Source: Ophioderma brevispina (taxonomy: Eukaryota > Echinodermata > Ophiuroidea > Amphilepidida > Ophiodermatidae). From it: a stretch of 64,000 nt of DNA. Both the position numbers and the translations under genes were made by a program. Below, piece by piece: positions 22,446 to 32,985 of this stretch. How positions within the stretch are numbered: position 1 is the stretch's first letter; the number at the start of each line of letters is the position of its first letter. The stretch lies in contig JAMKCH010049109.1 in NCBI GenBank assembly GCA_023653785.1, positions 110,904-174,903 of the forward strand, given 5' to 3'. The notes beneath the pieces are model-generated. The model was given only the letters and a program-made list of their open reading frames with translations, was not told the origin of the DNA and did no database searches.

Positions 22446-23968
22446 ATATATATATATATTGGAACGAGTACAAGCTTAACTACTTCGCCACGCTTTCGCT
22501 CTGTACACCAGAGCTTCCTCAAGGCAGTGAAAAACAATGTTATAAATAAAAAAGCTAACCATGAACAAAATATTAAAAGCGATAGTGTCAACAATGAAAA
22601 AATAAAAATGACTATGGTCAACTAAAATAACCACAGAAAACATGATGGGGGCCGATATTGACACACGACGAAAAGGGAACTAGGTTTTAGGGGGGAGGGA
22701 TGGGATATTGAGCCCTTGAGGTTGGTTAGTTTTGAGAATATCACTCCAAAAACGCTCGCGGTGTAAACGACGGAATTTAGACTGGTTGCCCAAACTCTCG
22801 ATAATCGTCAATTTAGATCTTTTCAAGAATGACGATTGAGTGGAAAAATGAACCGAACAACGGTTTGTCAGGATGACTGCGATAGTGTCTGATGGTAGAA
22901 CGATGAATTGTTCCTCTCTGTATGATGTCATTTATTTGGCAGGTTCACCGACGTAGTGCATCGATCTTCTACAAACCAATCAAATAAATTGCATTAGTTA
23001 GTAGGACCTGACAGAGGTTGTGGACGGATCCATAGGAACATTTTTAGTAACGTTATGGTGAAAGGTCCGTGGATTTGAAACATGGGCACAAGTTTTACAT
23101 GTTTTATTAGCACACCGTTTACACCAGCTTCATCAAAATCGGACCCTGTACCCACAGCAAGATCTGTTTACGGTTGATCTCGGACAAGAATATCTTTAAG
23201 ATTAGGATAACGGTTGTCAGAGAAACCGGTTGGCTCAGGAAAAACATTTCTGAGCTACTAGGGAAGTCAATAATGGCCAGTTGCTTGTGGATTAATTTCT
23301 GCAAGAGGCAAATTGGGGTGGAAGGTGGTCACAAGGGGAACGCGTTGCGATTGCTTTTGGATTAGAATATTCAACGCATCAGATCTAGCAACAGTACCAG
23401 CCTTTTCAACCTCATTCCTAACCCTTGTCCAAGTTGTATCCCTTGTCGACAAAAGTGTATCCACAAGTTGTTGGTTACATATTTCCTGAAAGTTAAGTCG
23501 TCCGAACAGATCCTTCTAAAGGCGCAAAGCCTGGCTTTATGGTATATTGGATATAGTGTGTCTAGGGTGAACAGCTTTTAGGATGTAAATACATGTGAGA
23601 GTCCGTGGGTTTGGTGTATAAATCAGTAGTTATTCTGTGGTCTTCTCTGAGCTTTACTTAACATATAAAAATGATTTCATAGGAGGAAATTTCACAGGTA
23701 AATTTGATATATGGCTGTGTACACGATTGGAAAGATCAATAAAACTGTGGCTATCCCGGAACCTGTCCAAATCAGAAATAATCGTCTATATATCTATACA
23801 CACAAATGGGCGGCAAGAAGCATTGCCGAGAAGCTTTTTTCAAGCCACCATAAAAGATTATCGCGTAAGGGGGTGCGAATTTTGCCCCGATAGCTGTCCC
23901 AGAAGTTTGAAGGAAAAAACTATATTGAAGGTAAAAAATTGGGGTAAGCGTAAGCTCCAACATTTGTA
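22446..23968 (-). pseudogene. Penelope-like element A: RT, thumb and GIY-YIG remnant
   Basis: This is the longest piece of PLE A, read on the minus strand. From 23963 downward it shows the RT motif QTSGTAIGAKFAPPYA and, 30 residues on, the catalytic box YRYIDDYF, both characteristic of Penelope-type RTs. Next come TDLYTKPTDSHMYLHP near 23620, a thumb-like stretch RSDALNILIQKQSQRVPLVT near 23350, then the linker and GIY-YIG region shared with unit 1, ending near 22446 at a (TA)n tract. Several frameshifts and stops break the frame, so no functional protein is made. An inverted 5'-truncated copy of the same element joins it head to head at about 23975. Confidence 0.8.
22485..22526 (-). ncRNA. 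Hammerhead-ribozyme-like motif, PLE A tail, unit 2
   Basis: Identical to the motif at 19780-19820: TTGAGGA, hairpin GCTCT/AGAGC, GAAA. It shares the same altered core. Confidence 0.4.
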
Positions 23969-23977
23969 TGAGACTCT

Positions 23978-24775
23978 CAGTGGATGGACACTTGTTGGGT
24001 TATCTCTTACAAGCGTTATCCTAATCTTAAAGATATTATTGCAGGGGCGGAAGTCAACCGTAACAGATCTTCTGTGGGTGACAGGGTTCGATTTGATTTG
24101 CATGATGAAGCTGGGTGTAAACGGCTGATTTGCTAACAAAAAACCCCAAGTTTTTTGTAAAAAAAACTTTTCCCATGTTCAAATCACGGACACTTTCACC
24201 AGAAACGTTACTAAATGTCCTATGAGATCCGTCAACAACCTTCTTGTAGGTCTTACTAATGCATTTATTGATGGTTGTTAGGAAATGCGGCATGCAATAC
24301 GTCGGTGAGACCGGGGGAAAATGACATCAGACAGAGAATGATGAACAATAATCGTTCTACCATCAGACACTATCGCAGTCATCTCTGACAAACCGGTTGC
24401 GGTTCATTTCCACCAATAGTCTTCTGAAAAAAAGATCTTTCGTAATGACGATATCGAGAGTTTGGGCAACCAGTCTAAATTCCGTCGTTTACACGCGAGC
24501 GTTTTTGGATTGATTTCCAAAAACTAACCAATCAAGGGCTCAATATCCCCCCTAAAACCTAGTTCCTTTTCTGTCTGGTGTCATGATCCGGCCCCATCTG
24601 TTTCGTGTGGTTTATTTAGTTGACATGTCACTTTATTTGTCATTGTTGACAACTATCGCTTAATTGTGTTCCTGTTAGCTTTTTATTTATAACAAGTTTT
24701 TTTCATGTCCTGGAGGAAGCTTGGTGTACAGAGCGAAAGCTTGGCGAAGTAGTTAAGCTGTTACTTCAGTTCAAA
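23978..24775 (+). pseudogene. Penelope-like element A, inverted partial copy with GIY-YIG domain
   Basis: On the plus strand the sequence from about 23985 repeats the linker, GIY-YIG and tail of PLE A, opposite to the copy at 22446-23968. The endonuclease part is clearer here. KCGMQYVGETGG at about 24284-24320 carries the YVGET form of the second GIY-YIG half-motif. It is followed by RQRMNNNRSTIRHYRSH, with the conserved Arg and the segment usually preceding the catalytic Glu, and then ATSLNSVVYTRERFW after a frame break. It is 5'-truncated, and the junction with the minus copy is at about 23975. The tail ends near 24775 in AAGTAGTTAAGCTG. Confidence 0.75.
24708..24750 (+). ncRNA. Hammerhead-ribozyme-like motif, inverted PLE A copy
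   Basis: CTGGAGGA at 24710-24717, a weak hairpin around TTGGTGTACA, then GAAA at 24735-24738 and GCTTGGCG. It corresponds to the motif at 19780-19820 but in the opposite orientation, and with stem II less well paired. Confidence 0.35.
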
Positions 24776-24889
24776 TATATACAATTTACCTGCAGGTTGT
24801 ATCTCTTGGAGATCCTACTTCAATTTCCACACATGGTCGTTCGTCGCATCTTTGGCTACTACTGATATAGATTATATAATATATATATT

Positions 24890-25385
24890 ATTATATATAT
24901 AGAGTCGGATTACTTAAAGTTTTGTAAGTACAGTGCATAAATTCAGTTAAAAAGTCACGATATTTCGGGGTCCATGCCCCTTCAACAGGTTTGAGAGAAT
25001 GTGAGTGTTGTCGGAAATGCGAGAAAACGAATTTGTGGTTGGTGATGCGCGTGGGTGGAAAACGGAAAACGCCGGCGCGTAGGGGAGAAAACGCGGTAGG
25101 CGCGTGGAGAAAAAGGAGGACAAAACGCGAGCGATCGCGCGTAAACGACAACACTCACAGCATGAAGATAATGAAGTTATCGAGGCATTAAACAATATGT
25201 TTATGCCGTTGGGTAAGTGTTCCCGAGTTGGGGGATTGTCTTTCTGTTTCACATAGGTGCATTTGGATGTCGGTGTTGCCCTTAGTGGAGATTACGGCGG
25301 CGACTGAGACGTCATCCAGTGTGTATTGGGTTGAGTTGAAGTGATTAGGGACTGGCCATTTTCTTTCTTCTTAATGGACCGGATG
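24890..25385 (-). repeat. PLE B terminal repeat (pLTR-like), minus copy
   Basis: This roughly 480-bp segment is matched in reverse complement by 26222-26705. On the minus strand it covers the last codons of the PLE protein, including a GINILFNA stretch, and the 3' untranslated tail. The tail includes many CGCG words around 25060-25140 and the phrase CCTGTTGAAGGGGCATGG. It ends beside a (TA)n tract at about 24870-24900. Penelope-like elements commonly carry such partial terminal repeats in direct or inverted order. Confidence 0.7.
24955..24992 (-). ncRNA. Hammerhead-ribozyme-like motif, PLE B, minus copy
   Basis: On the minus strand CTGTTGA (24988-24982) is followed by a four-pair GGGG/CCCC stem with loop CATGGA, then GAAA (24966-24963) and TATCGTGAC. 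The layout equals a hammerhead core with A6 replaced by T. Position in the PLE terminal repeat is as expected from known PLE hammerheads. Confidence 0.45.
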
Positions 25386-25678
25386 TGTGCAGAGGAACCT
25401 GACGGAAAGTTGGTTTTGGGTTCACCAATATACAGCATCTGACAGCGCTTGCAGATAATGGCGTAGATTAGGTTGCTGGATGCGCAGGTGAAAGATTGAC
25501 TGACGTTGATGGTGCCTAATGGTCCTTGGATGTTGGTGAGGTCTTTTGCGACAAATTTGCAGGTGTGACAACGTGGGCGACTGCATGGTTTAGTACCTTT
25601 CGGGAGATGACGGGGATCTGGAAATGACGCTCTGACCAGGTAGTTCGCTATGTTATTCTCTCTTCTGAAAGCCACGAT
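25195..25678 (-). pseudogene. Penelope-like element B, GIY-YIG endonuclease region
   Basis: The minus-strand frame from 25675 to 25292 (127 residues) carries the Cys-rich linker CSRPRCHTCKFV and then the GIY-YIG core LIYAIICKRCQMLYIGEPKT, in which Y-x(n)-YIGE marks the two halves of the endonuclease motif. The usual following Arg-rich segment is disrupted: the residues after YIGE do not give the conserved Arg in order, and the frame shifts at HIRSIKKKENG. The coding sequence continues out of frame to the GINILFNA stretch near 25205. The RT C-terminal part lies just upstream at 25738-26238. GC content is clearly higher than in neighbouring DNA. Confidence 0.8.
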
Positions 25679-25737
25679 AGGAGGTTTCTTGAAGATTGTC
25701 CTTGTAGAGTCAGTTGTCTGAGACTATGCGCAGGCGT

Positions 25738-26240
25738 TCAGGAGAATGTTGCGAATCGGTAGGTTGGCAGGATGGTAAAAGATAACAAGTGGGATGCGAT
25801 CTTCATCTTCTCTGGTTGCTTTTTGGAGGGCCGTAGCTCTATCGGTGGTAGAAATGCGTTAAGGCGGTTTGGATGGACCTCGTCGTCGGGGTTATTATCT
25901 CCGTGAAAAGAACCCGGGTCAATCTTCTCGGTTTGTTGGTGGTGAAAGTCTTGTGTCGGAGGCGCAGATGCGGCGTTTAGTCTAAATAGTTGAGAGATGG
26001 GATAGATCCTTGCATTTTGGAGGATGACTTGATGAGTGGAGAAGGAAGTTGTGGGCGTCTGTCGGCTTGTAGTGTATTGACGTGGTAAGACGCTTCTGTT
26101 CGTCGTGGGGGACTGTAGTCCAGGAAGGAATGGAACGGTCTCGTCTGAAATGTTCCACGTAAACTTTAGAGCAGGGTGGAAATTGCTCGCGTATGTTATG
26201 AAAGATTCAAGATCTTCACGGTCCATCCGGTCCATCAAGA
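25738..26240 (-). pseudogene. Penelope-like element B, RT C-terminal region
   Basis: The minus-strand frame of 166 residues begins near DLESFITYASNFHPALKFTW and ISDETVPFLPGL, the segment that follows the YIDD box in Penelope-type RTs. It then reads SPTTNRSVLPRQYTTSRQTPTTSFSTH, corresponding to the TDLHxKPTDxHxYL region, followed by a degraded thumb. Several frame changes alter conserved residues, and the RT catalytic motifs themselves are missing because the element is truncated at about 26230. There it meets an inverted copy of its own 3' end. Confidence 0.75.
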
Positions 26241-26705
26241 AGAAAGAAAATATGCCAGTCCCTAATCACTTCAACTCAACCCAATACACACTGGATGACG
26301 TCTCAGTCGCCGCCGTAATCTCCACTAAGGGCAACACCGACATCCAAAGGCACCTATGTGAACAGAAAGTAATCCACCAAACTCGGATACTTACTCCAAA
26401 CGGCATAAACATATTGTTTAATGCCTTCAGATAACTTCATTATCTTTTCATGGCTGTGAGTGTTGTCGTTTACGCGTGATCGCGCGCGTTTTGCCCTCAC
26501 TTTTTCTCCACGCGCCTACCGCGTTTTCTCCCCCTACGCGCCGCGTTTTCCGTTTCCACCCACGCGCTCACCAAAACATGCGTTCTCGCATTTCCGACAA
26601 CACTCACATTCTCTCAACCTGTTGAAGGGGCATGGACACCGAAATATCGTGAACTTTTAACTGAATTGATGCACTGTACTTAACAAAACTTTAAAGTGAC
26701 TGCAG
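26222..26705 (+). repeat. PLE B terminal repeat (pLTR-like), inverted plus copy
   Basis: This plus-strand copy of the PLE B 3' end includes coding residues (SIKKKEN, TLDDVSVAAVISTKGNTDIQ, GINILFNAFR) and the tail with the CGCG-rich block and CCTGTTGAAGGGGCATGG. It joins the minus-strand RT head to head at about 26230, so a frame at 26105-26434 spans the junction and is chimeric. A short GAGAC/TATA tail leads into the (GA)n tract. Confidence 0.7.
26612..26655 (+). ncRNA. Hammerhead-ribozyme-like motif, PLE B, plus copy
   Basis: CTGTTGA at 26619-26625, stem GGGG with CACC (one mismatch) and loop CATGGA, then GAAA at 26641-26644. It is the inverted partner of the motif at 24955-24992 and is slightly more decayed in stem II. 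Confidence 0.4.
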
Positions 26706-26787
26706 ACTCTATATTCATTGTGAACAGTGCACGCAGCGTCCGGGGACCTAGAGAAATACCCGATATATAGATATATCTGAATAGAGA

Positions 26788-26960
<173 letters not shown>

Positions 26961-28486
26961 TATATCATATTCCGGGCTCATGCGACTAATCTTACCACTC
27001 CAATTTTTTACACACAAGATTATGCCGAAAAGTTCAAATGCAGAGAGAACGTTTTTAATTGTGATAGTGATTACACATTGTATTGCAGCAAATCTAATTG
27101 CGTTCAAAATGGCGTGCAAATCTACTTGAATAGCTTGATCTAAAAGGCAGGAACACAGCTGGCACTGCTTGTGCATAATAGCTATACTAAACAATAATCG
27201 ACAGTCATTGTAAAATTATAATTAACCATTAATCTGCTTGTACAGTTGATACAAATATTAAAAACTTAATTAGGCCTTAATGTTAATAGGTATTTGTCAC
27301 ATTTGACTAATTTTCTTTCAGGACCAACCCACTTAAATGTTAAATTATATAAGAATGTAATAAAACAAATCCATGTTTGAAATACATGTAAAACAGTTAA
27401 AAACCATATTGTTATCTTAAGTATGAATGTATCAAGTGTACCTAATGCGGTACTTTACTTGTAGAGATAAATTATATATACATATCACTAAGTAAACAAG
27501 AAATACAATCCTATGTATAGCCTAAATAGCACATCAAAATATTGTATAACACAGTATGATACGACGTGACAACCATGGGCAGTAAAAGTGGAGAATGGAG
27601 CAGAATGAGGACACCGTTACATCTTAAAAATATATTAAGGAGGTCGAACTGAATTGTCTGTAACGAAGCCAAAATCAAATAACGCATAAAAACTGTCAAA
27701 TTAGTGTGTATATTTTCCTTGGTATTGTTCTCTCATGAAGAGCAAAAAAGAAGTGTTCTCAGAGTTTTGGTTTGTCTGAGAATATAAATATCGTGGTGTC
27801 ACTTCTGTCGCAGGACAATTGGAATTGAAAATTGGAAATAAGAGTTGGCTCAGTCCAATTCTCTCTAAATAAAAATATATTCAGATTTAAAAGCCGTTGA
27901 CCTTACAATACAAAAATGTAATGAATGCACAGAAAGCAGTACATTCTCCCTTTATATATACGTACGGAAATAAGTTATAATAACATAATTGTACGTGTTT
28001 TTAGAGTCAGGTATTGTGTGAAATAGTCCATATTTGAATAAAATCGAGCATTAAATGGTTTCTCGATAGCATAGATCTCCCCAATTCTTTGAAATTTAGT
28101 TAACCAAATGATTATGTGTGCATTCAATTTTTCACAGCGTAGATTCTGCATCAATATGGATTTCTTTTCCCCAAAAAGTATATTCAAATACATTTTGTGA
28201 CACCAATTTAAGAAGAAAGTGCACTGAATAAAAGTTGCTGTTGTGGAGTGGTATCGATTTCAGGAATGGTCAATCAAATAAGGGAAATTCAAATTTAATT
28301 CAATAGATATTAAAACATCAATGCATGTGTGTCTGTGAAATATGCATAAATGAATCAAAGAACCAGTGGATTAATTTCCCTTTAGCACGTAAGATCCATA
28401 AAATGTGTTGAAAATTAGATCACCACTTCAAAGACATATCATTCCAACTTCTCTTTAAAACATTCTAAAAACAAAAAAACACCATA

Positions 28487-28490
<4 letters not shown>
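26961..28490. other. No recognised feature
   Basis: AT-rich with no supported frame. Short frames such as 26931-27194 (minus) and 27975-28193 (minus) have no domain I recognise. Confidence 0.45.

Positions 28491-28525
<35 letters not shown>
28491..28525. repeat. Poly-A tract
   Basis: A run of about 33 A, possibly the tail of an old retroposed sequence, but nothing upstream is recognisable. Confidence 0.7.
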
Positions 28526-28527
<2 letters not shown>

Positions 28528-28617
28528 TATATAAAATTAAAAGAAAGTATTGTAGTTGTTACTCCAGACTAAGAGGAGCATGATTTTGTTTATCTACAGC
28601 CTTGCGAAAGGTGGGTG

Positions 28618-28860
28618 CAGGCCCGTAGCCAGGAATTTATGCGGGGGGGTGCGGAATTGCCAGAAGCGGACCTTTTGCGTACCAAAAAAAAAAATTTTCG
28701 GCTCGCTGCGCTCGCCGGTTGACCCAACTTTTGTCAGAGTCGTCTCCAAAACGGCCAGAAAAACTTTCAAATAATGGGCTCGGCGCGCCTCACCCATTTT
28801 TATTTTTAAGTTTTTCGGACCTCGGGACACATAATTTGCCCATAAATGATAATGCAACAC
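28618..28860. mobile_element. One end of a hAT-like element (CAGGCCCGTAGCC)
   Basis: CAGGCCCGTAGCCAGGAATTT at 28618 followed by a G-rich stretch resembles the left end of the element at 48721 and, in reverse complement, the right end of the one at 9369. The interior contains CTCGCTGCGCTCGCC. I do not find the opposite end, so only a half element is supported. Confidence 0.45.
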
Positions 28861-29036
28861 CCTTTATTTCTTCATATCGTCCATTATCTTACAGACAATG
28901 GTAAAATACTAGGTATTATCAGCTAAAGTGAACAAAACTGGTTCTGCGAATCTCTCTGAGTCCCCCCATTGCACGATTTCGTATTATCGAGTCTTTGACA
29001 AAGACTACGTTCTACGTTACCAAAAATTGGAAAATG

Positions 29037-29075
<39 letters not shown>

Positions 29076-29090
29076 GAAAAAAAAAAAATG
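29037..29090. repeat. Poly-A tract, interrupted
   Basis: Over 45 A in about 54 bp. It gives a lysine run in a plus-strand frame that I do not accept as coding. Confidence 0.8.
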
Positions 29091-29334
29091 GGACAAATAA
29101 ATTTACCTTTATCATAGAAAATGATGGAGAGCTACCAAAATAAAATGTTCGTGTTTTCTTTCGCGTAAATTCTTCCAATTTTGTATCGATCACAGTCAGT
29201 CCATTAATTCATTTGTGGTTTTGTAAATGTTTTCTAATGGTTAATTATTTTTGTCCTGTGTGTTGTCTTCAGTAGATAGCATTTAAAGGGACGAATCGAA
29301 AGCCTCTCCCCGCACTTACACACAAAATAAATTT

Positions 29335-29485
29335 GAAATAGTTTTCAGTTGTTTCTTCTAGATATTTCAAGATTTTGTATTTTCTGTCCGTAAACGGAAA
29401 ATGAATTACAGCAGAGGACAGAAATATATAATTTTGCTCATGACATGCAAACGAAATACCAATCAACTGAAATCTTGAATCTATA
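29335..29485. repeat. Dispersed repeat family C, decayed copy
   Basis: TTTGTATTTTCTGTCCGTAAACGGA at 29375-29398, followed by GACATGCAAACGAAA and AATCAACTGAAAT, matches 38690-38800. In this copy the right half of the palindrome is disrupted, with GGACAGAAATA displaced to 29417. Confidence 0.5.
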
Positions 29486-29684
29486 TATTTTTCAATCGTA
29501 TCTATGACATCATGAACTAATTGTTTGTGCCTTCACTTTTTGTTCAGTATTTTTTAAATTTAATTTAATTTTTTAAGTTTGTCACATTTCCACATTTTTT
29601 AACCTTTAGTTCGCTTTGCAATGGGACTTCGCGGAGGAGGTTTCGTGTACAAGGGGACATATGGAAACAAAGGATGGAATTTTC

Positions 29685-29765
29685 ACGGACAAAGAGGGAC
29701 TGTTCCTGGACAAAGAAGGGTTTCATAGACAAAGGAACAGAAGCGGACAAAGAGGAAGGAAGCTC
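29685..29765 (+). repeat. Short tandem repeat, about 20-bp unit
   Basis: Four degenerate units starting GGACAAAG: at 29689, 29709, 29729 (as AGACAAAG) and 29746. They encode a repeated DKEG-like stretch in a plus-strand frame of 104 codons that shows no other sign of being a gene. Confidence 0.55.
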
Positions 29766-29930
29766 ATTGCACTGGGACAACTTTATTATGACCACACCTG
29801 CAATATTACACTGGCCAAAAGGTATATCATAATGCCTATGCATAAAAATAGGCATAACAAAGGCTCTAATTTCAATTTCCATACATATTTAGCACATACT
29901 GCATTCTCCTTTCAAAAGAGTAAAATGTAA

Positions 29931-30887
29931 TCATTTTACTTTTAAAAAGTTTTAACTTGTGTAATCAGCTATCATGCAACAAACTATAGACGCTCACATC
30001 CCAACTTACAATATTCCATAATACTGATGTTGCGGACGTTACATTTTGTTGTCTTACATACTGATTGGGACTGTTCTGAGACAGTTCAAAACATTTACAG
30101 GTATTCCTTTTGCATCGATAGCTAGTTATTTAGTTTGAACATTTCAAATATGAAATGAAATATTGGTACGGTGCTTTTACAGGACTAAAATCAAAGTTAA
30201 ATACCATTTTTGGGGTAACTAACCATACAGACACTAAATTTGTTAAATTGGGATAGTCAATCGCCTTGTCGTAGAGTCAATTATCTTGGAGAAAGCGGTT
30301 ATGTAACTGAAACTTGTGAAATCAATGTAATATATTCTATAATTTATTTTGAAAATGCATAATTACAAAAATATTATTCAGAAACGTTTATTTCGCATTT
30401 TCTTTGTTTTTTTTATATAACTCGACGAGTTCTACTCAGAACACCATACTTATCATACTTCTGACGACATCATCTGTTGAGTTCCTGGTGTAACTTTGGC
30501 AGCTTCTCTTAAAGATTTTCAATAATAAGAGTTAAAAGTATCAATATTAATAACATTACATATACTATGTGTGATGATTTGATGTAGTAATGCATTATTT
30601 AAAAAAAAGCCACCCGCCCTACCCTATTTGAAAATTTCTTGTTACTCCAATACAACATTTTTTGGCCTTATAGTGCTGCAGCATGAGGTGAAAAAGGGCC
30701 TTTGATTTCTACCAATCAAAACTTGTACGTAACTCTACGTGTACATGTATACTAACTCATGCGTATGTCCTACAACACAGACCTTTTCATACCAGTTACA
30801 CAGTGCTTTGGATAAATTGGTCCACTCAGGCATGACATAGTAATAGCACGCAGATTTACGAATGTGTTTCGCGAACGGACCCCAGGG
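29931..30887. other. No recognised feature
   Basis: AT-rich DNA without a supported gene, palindrome or match elsewhere in the window. Confidence 0.45.
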
Positions 30888-31632
30888 CCGGTGTGAAAGC
30901 AGATATAGTCCGGCGGGAGCCACAGTCCGGGGCTCCATAGACGATAACGGAATAAAGCGTGAAACTAATGTTGCGTAACGAGTCAAGGGGGTGAAACGCA
31001 TTCAAAACCAGTCGTCCGTGCTGGGCGCTGACATTTTGAATATTGCACGGAATAATTATCAGTTTGGGTGCTTGTATACACACATAATGTAAATTCGATA
31101 CAACAATCCGCCAAAATATCAGTTGTTGGATGTTGGGTGCTATTGGGTGGTTAAATTTTGTCCTACCCATGGCCACACAACGAATGAAATGACACATCAG
31201 TCGTCTTGATTTAAATAAACCGCCTCAATGAATACATCTTTTCACCTAAGCGCGCATTGCATTATGAGAAAAAAGAGTATCTGAGCACAATGATCCAGGT
31301 ACACTATTTTTACACCTGGCCACCTCTAACACATACATTAATTTGTATCAATACCGATTAGTGTATATGCAAAGCGGCACCCACTATGTGGAAGAAGCGG
31401 AGGCAGCCATTGCTTTCTATTGTTGGTACTCTAGGTTTTCTTTGTGGTCGGCAAAACATGCGAGACGGTGAATTTCTAAAGATTACGTAACGTTTTGCCT
31501 CTCTATCTATATAGAACCTCTTTGTAACGACTCAACGAGTCAACTGAATCGATTGCCTATTGTTCACCATTGTTCCCGGACTATGAGTACGCCGGACTAT
31601 AATTAATTAATTAATATCTGCTTTCACACCGG
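30888..31632. mobile_element. CCGGTGTGAAAG-family element, split by an insertion
   Basis: The left half (30888-30987) starts CCGGTGTGAAAGC and reads ATATAGTCCGGC, CACAGTCCGGGGCTCC and ACTAATGTTGCG. The right half (31534-31632) resumes at ACGAGTCAACTGAATCG and closes with GCCGGACTATAATTA and GCTTTCACACCGG. Joined, they match the complete copies at 36391-36746, 40381-40559 and 44591-44757. The termini are inverted repeats, and a second inner inverted pair built on TAGTCCGGC/GCCGGACTA lets the unit fold. It is a small non-autonomous DNA element. Confidence 0.75.
30988..31533. mobile_element. 546-bp insertion flanked by a 9-bp duplication
   Basis: The sequence splits the CCGGTGTGAAAG element. 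The host bases ACGAGTCAA occur on both sides, at 30979-30987 and again at 31534-31542, as expected for a target duplication of 9 bp. The ends show no clear inverted repeat (GGGGTGAAACGC at the left, AACGACTCA at the right), no poly-A tail and no coding frame. The insertion type is unknown to me. Confidence 0.5.
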
Positions 31633-31739
31633 AATAATAACATTTGCAATCATAGCTAAAATCAATCATTGGGTTGTATAGTTCACGAAATTACGAGATG
31701 TTAAAATACAAATTCAATTCAGGCTTTTGGCGGTGATCT

Positions 31740-32985
31740 GTTATTTAAATGTAATTTCAGAACACTGAGCTCTTTATAGAACATATCAAGAACCCTTTTG
31801 TAAAAGATACCGTGAAATGCTGGGCCACCATTCATTTTAAGAAACCGGATGAGACCAATATTCTCAATGAGATCATTTGGTGTAATTCTTTTGTTATATT
31901 AAAATTGATAAAAAAGGGTTCTTCTGGAAACCTGGTTTAATCTGGTATTGTGTATATAAAAGACATCATGTCGGATAATTTTGAATTTTTGAATGTTAAA
32001 AAGCTGCAGGATAAATTCTCTAGCAATATAAACTGGTTCCAGTACTACAAACTTATAATATCTGCCATTCCTAGAGAATGGAAAGATAGCATTAAATTAC
32101 ATGCTCATGCTGACACCCCTGGATTGTCCCGGTGTCATATACTACAGAACAAATGTCCGGGTGACGGGTGGTACTACACCATCTGTTATTGTGTTCTCCA
32201 TTGAGTGCGGTTTATGATTTTGTTCAGCACTGTACCCAAATGCCCTCGTCTACAGGAGTTTCACGGTTTATTCCGTACAGGTTGCTATGGTAAATAGGAC
32301 ATTCTCTCATGGGGACACTCAATTTCTTCAATTTACACCGGTTATTGATCAACTGTTTGCTATATTGGGGAGTAGGAATAAAAATAATTGCTTAAAAAAC
32401 AAGGTTCTTGATATTACCGCCACTCCCATCCTAATAGAATTATTGAGAAATTGGGAAAATTTAATTCAAAAGTATAATCACAATTGGTCAAATATCTTTA
32501 TCGTTGGCTTATTAAATGCGCCAATAGATTCACAATGACTAGGAATTTTCATTTTAAAATTCGCCATTAGGATATATGCTACAAATGTTTTTTGTTTAAA
32601 ATCGGTGCTATAGATTATAATGATTGTAACTTCTGTGGCGATGGTGATTATCGACGAGGAATCTTGAGCACCTTTTTTTCACTGTAGAATGTCCAATTCT
32701 TTTGGATCAGGTGTTGTCTTGGCTAAATAAAAAACTCAATGTGACATTAGTACAGTATGAAAACATCTTTTTGGTTTTCAAATATGTAATCATCCACTTG
32801 CAATCATTGTCATACTGCTAGCCAAGCAAGTTCTATATAAGTGTAAATTACAAAAATGCCCTCCTCTAGATTACAATTTTCTCCACAATATTGACATGTA
32901 CATCAAAATTGAAGAAGTAATTGCTTCAACAAAAAAAAGTACCAGTTCATTATCATAAATGGGAGTCTTTTCAATAGGTTCAGGT
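31740..32985 (+). pseudogene. Tx1/L1-like LINE, ORF2 C-terminal region
   Basis: Plus-strand frames, broken by frameshifts, carry the C-terminal part of a LINE protein. They show NEIIWCNSFVILKL near 31865, SGIVYIKDIMSD near 31940, LQDKFSSNINWFQYYKLIISAIPREWK at about 32005-32084, a short CNFCGDGD segment near 32628 that corresponds to the zinc-binding zf-RVT knuckle, and VLYKCKLQKCPPLDY near 32830. The order and spacing match the tail of the LINE at 59285-60184, but the two copies are well diverged. No RT catalytic domain is preserved. The fragment is 5'-truncated, as usual for LINEs. Confidence 0.7.

Larger units (their letters stand above)
20649..23355. repeat. Tandem duplication, unit 2
   Basis: Second copy of the 2.7-kb unit. 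It begins GATTTATGTCC, matching 17959, and runs collinearly to GCGATTGCTTTT at 23355. Base differences cluster in 20650-21290 as single-base insertions and deletions; beyond that, long stretches are identical, including a 65-codon frame at 21332-21529 that equals 18628-18825. The right boundary lies inside PLE A coding sequence, which continues beyond the unit only here. Confidence 0.85.

Noticed and set aside
23637..24128. 163-codon plus-strand frame
   Set aside because: Its left part is antisense to PLE A RT coding sequence, and its right part reads the inverted PLE A copy in a mixed frame.
28928..29143. Lysine-rich small protein
   Set aside because: The lysines come from a poly-A run; no conserved sequence on either side.
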